This document shows positions 1 to 8,110 of a stretch of DNA of 64,000 nt, piece by piece; within the stretch, counting starts at the first letter, position 1, and each line of letters starts with the position of its first letter. The translations under genes and the position numbers were made by a program. This stretch comes from Polaribacter sp. HaHaR_3_91 (GTDB lineage Bacteria > Bacteroidota > Bacteroidia > Flavobacteriales > Flavobacteriaceae), in NCBI RefSeq assembly GCF_019278525.1, contig NZ_CP058986.1, positions 620,001 through 684,000 of the forward strand. The letters run 5' to 3'. The notes under the pieces were generated by a model that worked only from the letters and a program-made list of their open reading frames with translations, was not told the origin of the DNA and searched no databases.

Positions 1-427
1 TTGTGCAGAGAGTTTTAAATATGCGCCAATTAAGTTGATTACAAGTATGCGAACTACAGATTCTTTAACGGAAGATGAATCGTATTTTTATTCTGAATTA
101 AAGCGTTTAAAGTTTATTGTTGATGAAATTAAAACTACAGATTACTTTATCATTTTAGATGAAATTTTAAAAGGAACCAACAGTAAAGACAAGGCAATTG
201 GTTCTAAAAAGTTTGTTGAAAAGTTAACAAAATCTAAGTCCACCGGAATTATTGCAACCCACGATGTGAGTTTGTGTGAATTAGAAAACGAATTTTCGGG
301 TATTAAAAACTATTATTTTGATGCAGAAATTATAGATGATGAATTGCACTTCGATTACACCTTAAAAAACGGAATTTGTAAAAACATGAATGCTTCTTTT
401 TTATTGCAAAAAATGGAAATTGTTTAG
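1..427 (+). CDS. MutS-family ATPase, C-terminal end (gene starts before the window)
   Basis: The frame is open from base 2, so this is the last 141 residues of a longer protein. Visible are the MutS ATPase signatures: a Walker B with catalytic acid (FIILDEILKGTNSKDK) and the switch histidine in GIIATHDVSLCELE. This fits the MutS-related proteins common in Bacteroidota, which are shorter than MutS1 and often carry N-terminal membrane helices. The missing N-terminus means the subfamily cannot be told. The ATG at 35 is internal and is not the start. The gene is followed by a repeat cluster and no clear terminator. Confidence 0.85.
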   Translation, partial: CAESFKYAPIKLITSMRTTDSLTEDESYFYSELKRLKFIVDEIKTTDYFIILDEILKGTNSKDKAIGSKKFVEKLTKSKSTGIIATHDVSLCELENEFSGIKNYYFDAEIIDDELHFDYTLKNGICKNMNASFLLQKMEIV

Positions 428-453
428 TGTGTTAATTCGATGAAAAGTATAGA

Positions 454-547
454 ATTGTTACTTCGGTTTTAGGAGAAGTATCATAAAGAGGAGAACGCAA
501 AATGGAGCAACATTATGTGATTTCTCTCTGCGATCGAAATGACAAAA
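454..547. repeat. Intergenic palindromic element, family A, diverged copy
   Basis: It starts ATTGTTACTTCGG and ends GATCGAAATGACAA, so the ends are inverted copies of each other. The internal pieces (agaagtatcataa and gtgatttctctc) match the two better copies that follow. It is the most diverged of three copies lying one after another behind the MutS-family gene. Confidence 0.6.
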
Positions 548-565
548 GAACGTAAAAAAAACACC

Positions 566-660
566 CAATTGTCACTTCGAAGTATTGAGAAGTCTCATAA
601 CAGTGATAACACGACGTGAGCTACTTTATGCGATTTCTCCCAAAAGGTTGAAAAGACAAA
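566..660. repeat. Intergenic palindromic element, family A, copy 2
   Basis: This 95-base unit is repeated at 705-799 with only two differences (g/a in the acgacgtgag stretch and t/c near the end). The outer ends are complementary: TTGTCACTTCGA at the left and a GGTTGAAAAGACAA type sequence at the right. No reading frame of note is present, so it would be an RNA or DNA hairpin element. Confidence 0.85.
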
Positions 661-704
661 ACTGTATGGAAAGACAGGGTAGACTGAATCATTTAAACCC
701 GTAA

Positions 705-799
705 CAATTGTCACTTCGAAGTATTGAGAAGTCTCATAACAGTGATAACACAACGTGAGCTACTTTATGCGATTTCTCCCAAAAGGTCGAAAAGACAAA
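705..799. repeat. Intergenic palindromic element, family A, copy 3
   Basis: This is the second near-identical 95-base copy. The 44 bases between copies 2 and 3 do not belong to the repeat, so this is not a simple tandem duplication of a longer unit. A further family member lies far away at 58429-58521. Confidence 0.85.
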
Positions 800-826
800 C
801 ACCGTAAACAAAAGCGAGCAAACAGG

Positions 827-990
827 TTTAGCCCTGATTGAAACGATATCCTTTTTATTACCTCTATAAAAAGACGTCATTGCGAGGCACGAAGCAACCT
901 CTTTCTAATTATGAGATTGCCACAGTTTACAAAAAAGTAAACTTCGCAATGACAGTAATAAAAAGATACAGTGGAAAGCAGGAAATAGCT
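827..990 (-). repeat. Dispersed element, family B, split by a family C element
   Basis: The left part (tttagccctgattgaaac onward) and the right part (gatacagtggaaagcagg, then aaatagct) match the two ends of the family B elements at 49311-49404 and 58552-58640. Between them, at about 875-954, lies an unrelated palindrome. Read on the minus strand, the B parts also match the variant at 59371-59453 (ttcactgtatcttttt and ggatnncgtttcaatc). Orientation is given as that of the ctatttcctgcttt end. Confidence 0.65.
875..954. repeat. Intergenic palindrome, family C (CGTCATTGCGA type)
   Basis: It begins CGTCATTGCGAGG and ends TTCGCAATGACA, an almost perfect inverted pair about 80 bases apart. Inside are the secondary elements gaagcaacct and gagattgcc. 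Elements of this look are known as intergenic repeats in Bacteroidota. Here it sits inside a family B element. Confidence 0.7.
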
Positions 991-1003
991 ACTAAAAACA
1001 CTT

Positions 1004-4000
1004 CTAAACTTTCTGTAAGACTCCCAATGCGGTTTTTACAGTATCAATTCTTATAAAAGTGATTAATAAACGAATTCCGTTTTTGCTTTCTTTCTCTTTC
1101 ATTACGCAACTTTTAGGGTTTAGTTGCACATATTTTAACATTCTTGTAAACGCATCTGTGTGATAAAAATCGCTTTGTTGATTTGCTACAAAATAACCCA
1201 TCATTCTTTTTTGTTTTAGAATCACTTTCTCTAAACCAAGTTCTTTTGCCAACCATTTTATACGAACAGAATCTAATAAATCTTCTACTTGCGTAGGGAT
1301 TTCTCCAAAACGATCTATAATTTCAGTTTCAAAAACTAGTAATTCTTCTTCGGTTTTTAGCTCGCCTAATTTATTATACAAAGCCAATCTTTCTGTAATG
1401 GAATTGATATAATCATCTGGGAATAAAATCTCGAAATCAGTATCAATTGTAACCTCTTTTACGTACTCTTTTGGTTTGGAATTATCTGTAGGATACAATT
1501 CTTTAAATTCATTCTCTTTCAGTTCTTCGATGGCTTCTTGCAATATTTTCTGATAGGTGTCAAACCCAATATCATTGATAAAACCACTCTGTTCTCCACC
1601 TAATAAATCTCCAGCACCACGAATTTCTAAATCTTTCATGGCAATGTTAATTCCGCTTCCTAAGTCTGAAAATAATACCAAGGCTTCTATACGTTTTCTG
1701 GCATCATCCGTCATCATGTGGTATGGAGGCGTTATAAAGTAACAGAAGGCTTTTTTGTTAGAACGACCAACTCTACCACGCATTTGGTGTAAGTCTGAAA
1801 GGCCGAAATTATTAGCATTATTAATGAAAATTGTGTTTGCATTTGGTACATCTAAACCACTTTCTATAATGGTTGTAGAAACCAAAACATCAAAATCTCC
1901 ATTCATAAAACCGAGCATTAATCCCTCTAGTTTTTTACCTTCCATTTGTCCGTGGCCAATACCCACTTTTGCATTTGGCACTAAACGTTGAATTAAACCT
2001 GCAACTTCTTTAATATTCTCTATTCTATTATGGATAAAGAAAACTTGCCCTCCTCTAGAAATTTCGTAAGCAATAGCGTCTCGTACTGTTTCTTCAGAAA
2101 AACGGATGACATTACTTTCTATAGGATGTCTGTTTGGTGGCGGTGTTTTTATAACCGATAAATCTCTTGCAGCCATTAAACTAAATTGCAACGTTCTAGG
2201 AATTGGAGTTGCGGTTAAGGTTAAAGTATCTACATTTTCCTTTAAAGTTTTTAACTTGTCTTTTACTGAAACACCAAATTTTTGCTCTTCGTCGATAATT
2301 AATAAACCTAAATCTTTAAATTGTAAGCGTTTGTTTGTAAGTTGATGCGTGCCGATTATAATATCTACAGAACCATCATTTACACCATTTATAGCTTCGG
2401 TTTTTTGTTTTGCTGTTCTAAAACGGTTTAGGTAATCTATACGGACAGGGAAATCTTTTAAACGCTCGGTAAAAGTTTTATAATGTTGAAAAGCTAGTAT
2501 GGTTGTTGGTACTAAAATTGCGACTTGCTTGCCATTATCTACCGCTTTAAAAGCTGCTCTTACGGCAACCTCTGTTTTACCGAAACCAACATCACCACAA
2601 ACCAAACGATCCATAGGTTGTTCTTTTTCCATATCTAATTTTACAGCTTGTGTAGATGTAAATTGATCTGGTGTATCTTCATACATAAAACTACCTTCTA
2701 GCTCATGTTGAATGTGAGTATCTGGACCAAAAGCAAATCCTTTTTGAAGTTTTCTTTTTGCGTATAATTGAATTAAATTAAAGGCAACATGTTTAACTCG
2801 GGCTTTTGTTTTTTGTTTAATTTTTTTCCAAGCTCCAGAACCTAATTTGTATATTTTAGGCGCTTTACCGTCTTTACCATTAAATTTAGAAATTTTGTGA
2901 AGCGAGTGAATACTTACATATAAAATGTCTCTTTCTCCATAGACCAATTTAATGGCTTCTTGCTTTTTACCTTGAACATCAATTTTTTGTAAACCACCAA
3001 ATTTTCCAATTCCGTGATCCATGTGTGTTACATAATCGCCAATTTCTAGTTTGTTTAAATCTTGAAGGGTAATGGCTTGTTTTTTAGCGTACCCGTTTTT
3101 TAATCTAAATTTATGATAACGTTCAAAAATTTCATGATCGGTGTAACAAACCAACCTATTATCTACATCTACAAAACCTTGGTATAATGGAAAAACAACG
3201 GTTTCGTAATGTACTTCTTGTTCTGCATCATCAAAAATATCGTGAAAACGTTTTGCTTGCTGATCGTTGGCACAAAAAATGTAATTAGTAAATTCTGCTT
3301 TATGATATTCTTCTAAATTCTCTATTAATAAATCGAACTGCTTATTAAATGAAGGTTGTGCAATGGTATTAAATTTAATTTCTGAAAGACCTTTCGTTTG
3401 TGTTTTAGTAGATATTTCTATGAGTGAAAAATCTTGTATTTGATTTTTGATATAACTTCCATCACAAAATAACTCACTTGGTTTTGCGTGTTTTATTTCT
3501 TTGGATAAATCTTGGAAAGCATCTTCTGCCTTTTGATAGAATTTATCTAGATTTCCGGTAATTAAATCAATGTTTTTTGCAAAAATGACGGTTTTAGGCG
3601 AAATGTATTTAAGAAAACTTTCTCTGTTTTCTTGTAGTGTTTTGTTTTCTACATTTGGCATAATAGAAACCTTTTTCAGTTTCTCATTAGAGAGTTGTGT
3701 CTCTACATCAAAAGAACGAATACTGTCTATTTCATCACCAAAAAATTCTACTCGATAAGGTTCATCATTAGAAAAAGAAAAGACATCTATAATTCCTCCA
3801 CGTACAGAAAAGTCTCCAGGTTCTGTAACAAAATCTACACGTTTAAATTTGTATTCGAATAAAACTTCGTTAACAAAATCGAGTGATAAACTTTCGCCTA
3901 CAGCTACTTTTAAGGTATTTTTTTCTAATTCTTTTTTGGTAACCACTTTTTCGAATAACGCAGTTGGGTAGGTTACAATTACAACAGGTTTTTTACGAGA

Positions 4001-4339
4001 ATTAATTCGGTTTAAAACTTCTGAACGTAGTAAGACATTAGCATTATCAGTTTCTTCAATCTGATAAGGCCTTCTGTATGATCCTGGGTAAAAAAGAACA
4101 TTTTTTTCACCTAACAATTGTTCTAAATCGTTAAGGTAATAAGCTGCTTCTTCTTTATCATTGAAGATTAAAAGATACGGTTTATCTACTTTTTTAAAAG
4201 TTTCTGAAATAACAAAAGACAACGAAGATCCGACCAAATTCGATATTTGAAAATGGTTTTTATCTTGTTGAAGTTGGTTAATTATCTGCGATACATTCGC
4301 AGAGTTTTGATATTGATTTACAATGTTCTGCTTGCTCAA
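1004..4339 (-). CDS. mfd: Transcription-repair coupling factor Mfd
   Basis: Mfd removes RNA polymerase stalled at DNA damage and recruits the nucleotide excision repair machinery. The order of parts is typical: an N-terminal UvrB-like region, a CarD/RNA-polymerase-interacting domain (LEIGDYVTHMDHGIGKF), a RecG-like helicase core with Walker A GDVGFGKTEVA, Walker B LLIIDEEQKFG and the QMRGRVGRS motif, and the C-terminal TRCF domain. The frame is open to 4357, but a -7 promoter box (TATCTTTG) covers 4355-4362 on this strand. The TTG at 4357 would therefore lie before the transcript start. The TTG at 4339 (protein starting MSKQNIVNQYQNS, about 1111 residues) is the better start. The gene stands alone. 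Confidence 0.95.
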   Translation of the reverse strand: MSKQNIVNQYQNSANVSQIINQLQQDKNHFQISNLVGSSLSFVISETFKKVDKPYLLIFNDKEEAAYYLNDLEQLLGEKNVLFYPGSYRRPYQIEETDNANVLLRSEVLNRINSRKKPVVIVTYPTALFEKVVTKKELEKNTLKVAVGESLSLDFVNEVLFEYKFKRVDFVTEPGDFSVRGGIIDVFSFSNDEPYRVEFFGDEIDSIRSFDVETQLSNEKLKKVSIMPNVENKTLQENRESFLKYISPKTVIFAKNIDLITGNLDKFYQKAEDAFQDLSKEIKHAKPSELFCDGSYIKNQIQDFSLIEISTKTQTKGLSEIKFNTIAQPSFNKQFDLLIENLEEYHKAEFTNYIFCANDQQAKRFHDIFDDAEQEVHYETVVFPLYQGFVDVDNRLVCYTDHEIFERYHKFRLKNGYAKKQAITLQDLNKLEIGDYVTHMDHGIGKFGGLQKIDVQGKKQEAIKLVYGERDILYVSIHSLHKISKFNGKDGKAPKIYKLGSGAWKKIKQKTKARVKHVAFNLIQLYAKRKLQKGFAFGPDTHIQHELEGSFMYEDTPDQFTSTQAVKLDMEKEQPMDRLVCGDVGFGKTEVAVRAAFKAVDNGKQVAILVPTTILAFQHYKTFTERLKDFPVRIDYLNRFRTAKQKTEAINGVNDGSVDIIIGTHQLTNKRLQFKDLGLLIIDEEQKFGVSVKDKLKTLKENVDTLTLTATPIPRTLQFSLMAARDLSVIKTPPPNRHPIESNVIRFSEETVRDAIAYEISRGGQVFFIHNRIENIKEVAGLIQRLVPNAKVGIGHGQMEGKKLEGLMLGFMNGDFDVLVSTTIIESGLDVPNANTIFINNANNFGLSDLHQMRGRVGRSNKKAFCYFITPPYHMMTDDARKRIEALVLFSDLGSGINIAMKDLEIRGAGDLLGGEQSGFINDIGFDTYQKILQEAIEELKENEFKELYPTDNSKPKEYVKEVTIDTDFEILFPDDYINSITERLALYNKLGELKTEEELLVFETEIIDRFGEIPTQVEDLLDSVRIKWLAKELGLEKVILKQKRMMGYFVANQQSDFYHTDAFTRMLKYVQLNPKSCVMKEKESKNGIRLLITFIRIDTVKTALGVLQKV

Positions 4340-4354
4340 CCCGAAATATTTTAG

Positions 4355-4362
4355 CAAAGATA
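4355..4362 (-). promoter_or_regulatory. -7 promoter box of mfd
   Basis: The minus strand reads TATCTTTG, an exact TAnnTTTG match. Transcription would begin near 4349, about ten bases before the TTG start chosen for mfd. Confidence 0.6.
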
Positions 4363-4477
4363 TTAATTTGAATTTGTTAAATATAAAATGTTTAAAAACT
4401 ATTTTAAATAAGATATAATCTTTTATTAAAATAGTTTAGTGAAATTTACGTTTTATATTCTATAATGAGGATTTAAT

Positions 4478-4485
4478 TATCTTTG
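4478..4485 (+). promoter_or_regulatory. Orphan -7 promoter box
   Basis: TATCTTTG is an exact TAnnTTTG match more than 200 bases before the nearest gene start on this strand (4703), which has its own box at 4636. No open frame of useful size follows directly. It could drive a small RNA or a long leader, or be chance. Confidence 0.3.
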
Positions 4486-4635
4486 TTGCATCTTAAAATA
4501 GTAGATTATAATGTAAGGTATTCGTTTGTAAATTATCAATTTAGAATTTATTAGGTGTTATTTTTATCATTTTCGAATAAATAAAACTTTAACGCAAATA
4601 AAATATACAGCACTTTATTTTCTTCGTTAAATCAA

Positions 4636-4643
4636 TATCTTTG
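4636..4643 (+). promoter_or_regulatory. -7 promoter box of the small outer-membrane barrel gene
   Basis: TATCTTTG is an exact TAnnTTTG match. The expected transcript start near 4650 leaves a leader of about 50 bases before the ATG at 4703. The rest of the 4340-4702 gap is AT-rich with nothing else recognised apart from the orphan box at 4478. Confidence 0.6.
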
Positions 4644-4702
4644 CCAAAAAAAATATTAGAAATTGCAAATTGCTTTTCTTCTCCCTAAAAAAGAAAATTA
4701 AA

Positions 4703-5263
4703 ATGAAAAATATAGTTCTTATTCTTGTTTTTTTATTCACATTAAATAGTTTCAGTCAGAATGAAATTAATAAATGGGCTGTAACAATTGGTACCGGTTC
4801 TGTTCTTTATTCTGTAGAAAATGGCCCAGATATGGGAGGTAGGCTTATTCCTCAATTCCCTAGATTATCTGTTGCTACTTACCTTTTTAAGAATATAACT
4901 TTAGCTGGTAGTATTTCTAGTGATTTTAATGATAGTCAAAAATACACCACTTATGATGGTGAGGTTAGATATGATTTTGGTACTTCAGAAAACACAATAA
5001 ATCCCTATATATTAATTGGAGGTAGTCTTGTAAAGTCTAAACATGTATTACCAACTTTAAATTTTGGTATCGGTGGTACACTTTGGATTTCTGATCATTT
5101 TGGTTTACAAGGTGTATTGATGCATAAGTATAATGAAGAAAGATTCCAAAGTCAACGTTCTCACACATTTGGATCAGTTGGTGTTACATATCGTTTCTCA
5201 CTAAGTGGAGGGAATGGTCGTTCTACTTCTGGAAGAAAACGTATTTGGGAATCTAAGCATTAA
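4703..5263 (+). CDS. Small outer-membrane beta-barrel protein (OmpA-N-terminal-like)
   Basis: The protein is about 186 residues. It has a clear signal peptide (MKNIVLILVFLFTLNSFSQ) followed by alternating barrel-type strands rich in glycine and aromatic residues. It aligns by eye with the N-terminal barrel of the OmpA protein at 15488: both start NKWAV/NPWAV after the signal, share the PYILIGG/PYVYLGG strand and have a late DHFGLQG/DNLGLNF strand. It lacks the TSP3 repeats and the peptidoglycan-binding domain. The tail after the last strand is short and basic (GRSTSGRKRIWESKH). The frame extends back to an ATG at 4670, but the signal peptide starts at 4703. Its function is unknown beyond a likely outer-membrane barrel. 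Confidence 0.7.
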   Translation: MKNIVLILVFLFTLNSFSQNEINKWAVTIGTGSVLYSVENGPDMGGRLIPQFPRLSVATYLFKNITLAGSISSDFNDSQKYTTYDGEVRYDFGTSENTINPYILIGGSLVKSKHVLPTLNFGIGGTLWISDHFGLQGVLMHKYNEERFQSQRSHTFGSVGVTYRFSLSGGNGRSTSGRKRIWESKH

Positions 5264-5302
5264 TTTCTTCTATTATCTTATGGTAATTTGCCATTATGAT
5301 TT

Positions 5303-5767
5303 TTATTTGAGCGCTATGTAACTTGTTAATATTTTAGTGATTTCTTCTGCTGATAGAAAAGAGTCTATCTGCTCATCAATAGTATTGTTTGTACTTATAA
5401 TAATAGTAGAAGGATAGCTAATTGTGTTGTTTTTAGAAGCGAGCACTTCTACTATCTGATGAACTCCTGATTTATTTTTAAAAATTCTACCTTTTATGTT
5501 TATGAAGTCTTTACTTTCTGCATCAAAAGAAACAAAGTAAAAATGTTTGTTTAATAAATTTATAACTTTTTTATCGATAAAAGTATTCTTTTTCATAGCA
5601 AAACAATACTTACACCAGCTTGTGTGAAAAAAGACTATAATTGGCTTCTTTTCTTTTTCTTGTAACTTAAAAGCTTCTTCAAAAGAATAATTTAGTAAAG
5701 TGTTGTTTTTCTGCCCATATAAAATACAGGTGGAAAGTATAAAAAAGAAAAGAAGCGTGTTTTTCAT
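5303..5767 (-). CDS. Periplasmic thioredoxin-family protein
   Basis: The 154-residue protein has a signal peptide (MKNTLLFFFILSTCILYG) and a thioredoxin fold. The redox motif CKYC sits in HTSWCKYCFAM, and the cis-proline loop is SYPSTIII. It probably works in the periplasm as a disulfide reductase or isomerase. Its ATG shares one base with the stop of the TonB-dependent receptor upstream (TAATG), so the two are translated as a coupled pair. The receptor has an unusual Cys pair (CSVC) in its plug, which could be a client; that link is inference. Confidence 0.8.
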   Translation of the reverse strand: MKNTLLFFFILSTCILYGQKNNTLLNYSFEEAFKLQEKEKKPIIVFFHTSWCKYCFAMKKNTFIDKKVINLLNKHFYFVSFDAESKDFINIKGRIFKNKSGVHQIVEVLASKNNTISYPSTIIISTNNTIDEQIDSFLSAEEITKILTSYIALK

Positions 5768-8010
5768 TATTGTATTTTATATCTAAGTCCTGCAAACATA
5801 CGTATACCTTGGTTACCGGCATATACATAAGCTGGGTCGAACGCTAATTCGGGATTTGTTTCTGTATCTACTCCAACGTCAAAAGGATTGTCGCTATTTA
5901 AGATACTGTTAGCGGCAGGAGTGAAGTTTAATAAATTTTTTACCCCACCAAAAACTTCAAAAGTGTTGCTAATTTTTTTAGTAGCTTGTATGTTTTGTAT
6001 ACTATACCAAGGAGATGTTGGAGATCTAGGGTCATTTTCTCCCAATAAAGGTAAATCCATAGGTCCGTAAATGTTACCAGTGTAGTCAAGTAATAAATCG
6101 ATAGATTTTATTCTGTAAGAAATACTCCAAGTACCACTAAAACTTTCTGTTAATAGCTGTCTTTCGGTAACTCCTTCTTCTGTTGTAGATACATCCATTA
6201 AAGTTGCACCAGCTATAATTGAAAGACCATTTCTAAAATTAATATCTGTATTTAAAGATATACCTTTAGATACTGCATAACCATCATCTAAGTTACCATA
6301 GATTATTTTGGAAGTATCAGTTTCATAATCTGCAACTATTTTATTGTTGAAATGTGTGTAAAAAATACTTCCATCTAAATTAATAATGGTATTATTTTTT
6401 GTAACTATTTTTTTAACATAGTTAATGTTTGCATTCCAAGAAGTTTCTGGAAGTAATTCATCTTCAAAAAATACGTCTCTGTTTCCTGTAAGGGCAGCAT
6501 GGTCTTCTGTAAAAACATTAGCAACTCTAAAACCATTACCAATACTAACTCTTAAAACATCTTCATTATTATCAGAATTCCATTTGTAATTTACTCTTGG
6601 AGAAAAGACGCTTCCGTGTACATTATTATGATCATATCTTGCCCCTAACAAAAGTTTGCTTTTTGGTGCTAATGTAATTTCATCTTGAATAAAAACACCT
6701 GGTAAGTGAGTGATTGATGGATCGTTTTCTGTTTTACTGCCAGTTGCAGTGGTATTGTCGTCGTAATTTGTGTAACGATAAGCAACTCCCATTAATACAT
6801 CATGGTTTTTTCCAAAAGTAGTGTCGTATGTTAATTGTCCAAAAGCAATAAATTGATCAGCTTTATAAAAAGTGTCTCCGTAGTAAGAATTTTGGTCATG
6901 TCCATTCGCGCTAAATTGAAAATTTAATTTTTCATCTGTAGGTAATTGGTACGTTCCAAAAGTTTCCCATCTACTTGTGTAAATACTTTCTCCATAAATT
7001 TCTGTTCCTCCTCTATATTCAGGTGTCCAATCCATTTCTCCACCCCATCTATCTTCGTAAACATAACGACCAGCTACCGTAAAAACACGATTGTTTTTTC
7101 TTTCGAAATCAAATTTATTAAAAATAGAAATTCTGTTTTGTAAGGTTAAATCTGTAAAACCATCATTGTTGTTATCAATTGGGTTTTGGTAATTAAAATA
7201 ATTGATCCCTAATAAAGCATTCGTTTTTCCTAGCTTGTATTTTAAGCCAATATCAGTATTCACTTCTCCCCAAGAACTAGCGTAAGAATCTATCGTAAAC
7301 AAAGGTGAAGAAGATGGTTTTTTAGTGATAATATTAATGATACCTCCAACTGCCTCAGAACCATATAAAGTTGAAGCGGGGCCTTTTACAATTTCTACAC
7401 GTTCTATTAATGCTTGTGGAATTCCTGTTAGTCCATAAACCGTAGAAAGTCCGCTTACAATTGGCATTCCGTCAATCATAACAAATGTATAAGCACCCTC
7501 TAATCCGTTTATATGAATATCACCAGTGTTGCAAACACTGCAGTTTACTTGTGGACGAACACCATTTACATTCTGCATTGATTCGAATATGGATGGTGAT
7601 GGATTTTTCATAAAAAAGGTAGGAGAGTATACTTCTACGGGCACAGGACTGTCTAATTTCTTAACAGGTTTCATGGTTCCAGAAATAACTATCTCATCTA
7701 AAGAGTTATCTTCTGATAGAGATAAATTTTGAGTAATTTTTTGATTTTCATCAATTGTTATTTTTATGAATTTAGATTGATAACCAACACTACTCGCAAC
7801 AAGTGTGTAATTTCCTTTAGGAATATCTTTTAGTTTATAATAACCGTTTTCGTTAGAAGCTGTTCCAATTTTAGAGTTTTTTAAATAAACATTCACGTAA
7901 GCTAATGCATTTGAGCTATTCGTTATTTTTCCAGAAATAGAATTATTTTGGGAAAAAATTGTGTTTAAGCTGATAAGTGCTGTAAATAATAGAAGTCTTT
8001 TTAGTTTCAT
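5767..8010 (-). CDS. TonB-dependent outer-membrane receptor, probably for iron or another metal
   Basis: The protein is 747 residues. In order: a signal peptide; a carboxypeptidase-D-like domain (about residues 22-105, SGKITNSSNALAYVNVYL); a plug domain (about 115-235) with IERVEIVKGPASTLYGSEA and GGIINIITKKP; and a 22-strand-type barrel ending in an aromatic-rich strand (GLRYKIQ). No STN domain is present. The plug carries the Cys pair NCSVCNTGDIHINGLEG. The substrate is not shown by the sequence. The gene diverges from a DtxR-type regulator and the feoB operon across a shared operator, so ferrous or complexed iron (or manganese) is the likely cargo. Confidence 0.88.
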   Translation of the reverse strand: MKLKRLLLFTALISLNTIFSQNNSISGKITNSSNALAYVNVYLKNSKIGTASNENGYYKLKDIPKGNYTLVASSVGYQSKFIKITIDENQKITQNLSLSEDNSLDEIVISGTMKPVKKLDSPVPVEVYSPTFFMKNPSPSIFESMQNVNGVRPQVNCSVCNTGDIHINGLEGAYTFVMIDGMPIVSGLSTVYGLTGIPQALIERVEIVKGPASTLYGSEAVGGIINIITKKPSSSPLFTIDSYASSWGEVNTDIGLKYKLGKTNALLGINYFNYQNPIDNNNDGFTDLTLQNRISIFNKFDFERKNNRVFTVAGRYVYEDRWGGEMDWTPEYRGGTEIYGESIYTSRWETFGTYQLPTDEKLNFQFSANGHDQNSYYGDTFYKADQFIAFGQLTYDTTFGKNHDVLMGVAYRYTNYDDNTTATGSKTENDPSITHLPGVFIQDEITLAPKSKLLLGARYDHNNVHGSVFSPRVNYKWNSDNNEDVLRVSIGNGFRVANVFTEDHAALTGNRDVFFEDELLPETSWNANINYVKKIVTKNNTIINLDGSIFYTHFNNKIVADYETDTSKIIYGNLDDGYAVSKGISLNTDINFRNGLSIIAGATLMDVSTTEEGVTERQLLTESFSGTWSISYRIKSIDLLLDYTGNIYGPMDLPLLGENDPRSPTSPWYSIQNIQATKKISNTFEVFGGVKNLLNFTPAANSILNSDNPFDVGVDTETNPELAFDPAYVYAGNQGIRMFAGLRYKIQ

Positions 8011-8027
8011 TTGATAAATATTTTTGA

Positions 8028-8035
8028 CAAATATA
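8028..8035 (-). promoter_or_regulatory. -7 promoter box of the TonB-dependent receptor
   Basis: The minus strand reads TATATTTG, an exact TAnnTTTG match 18 bases before the ATG at 8010. The palindrome at 8042-8061 lies just upstream and covers the place of the -33 element. Confidence 0.65.
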
Positions 8036-8041
8036 ATTTAT

Positions 8042-8061
8042 TTTTTAGACTTGTCTAAAAA
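8042..8061. promoter_or_regulatory. Palindromic operator, probable DtxR/MntR-family binding site
   Basis: Two perfect half sites, TTTTTAGAC and GTCTAAAAA, are separated by two bases. The site lies in the 100-base gap between the TonB-dependent receptor and the regulator gene, where it overlaps the expected -33 regions of both divergent promoters. DtxR-family proteins bind such AT-rich palindromes. Assigning this one to the neighbouring regulator is inference from position and shape. Confidence 0.65.
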
Positions 8062-8085
8062 TATATTTATTAAATTAAAAAAGTA

Positions 8086-8093
8086 TATCTTTG
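8086..8093 (+). promoter_or_regulatory. -7 promoter box of the regulator-feoB operon
   Basis: TATCTTTG is an exact TAnnTTTG match, with an expected transcript start near 8100 and the ATG at 8111. The operator at 8042-8061 ends 24 bases upstream and so would compete with RNA polymerase. Confidence 0.7.
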
Positions 8094-8110
8094 TAGTATA
8101 AAATTTATAG

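Noticed and set aside
838..1056. 72-codon open frame
   Set aside because: It lies wholly in nested intergenic repeats and the end of mfd; the product resembles no protein.
4340..4357. TTG 4357 as the mfd start
   Set aside because: It lies inside the promoter -7 box; the transcript would start after it.
8011..8110. Riboswitch in front of the metal locus
   Set aside because: The gap is only 100 bases and is filled by two promoters and the palindrome; the palindrome lies upstream of both transcript starts, so it acts as DNA, not RNA.
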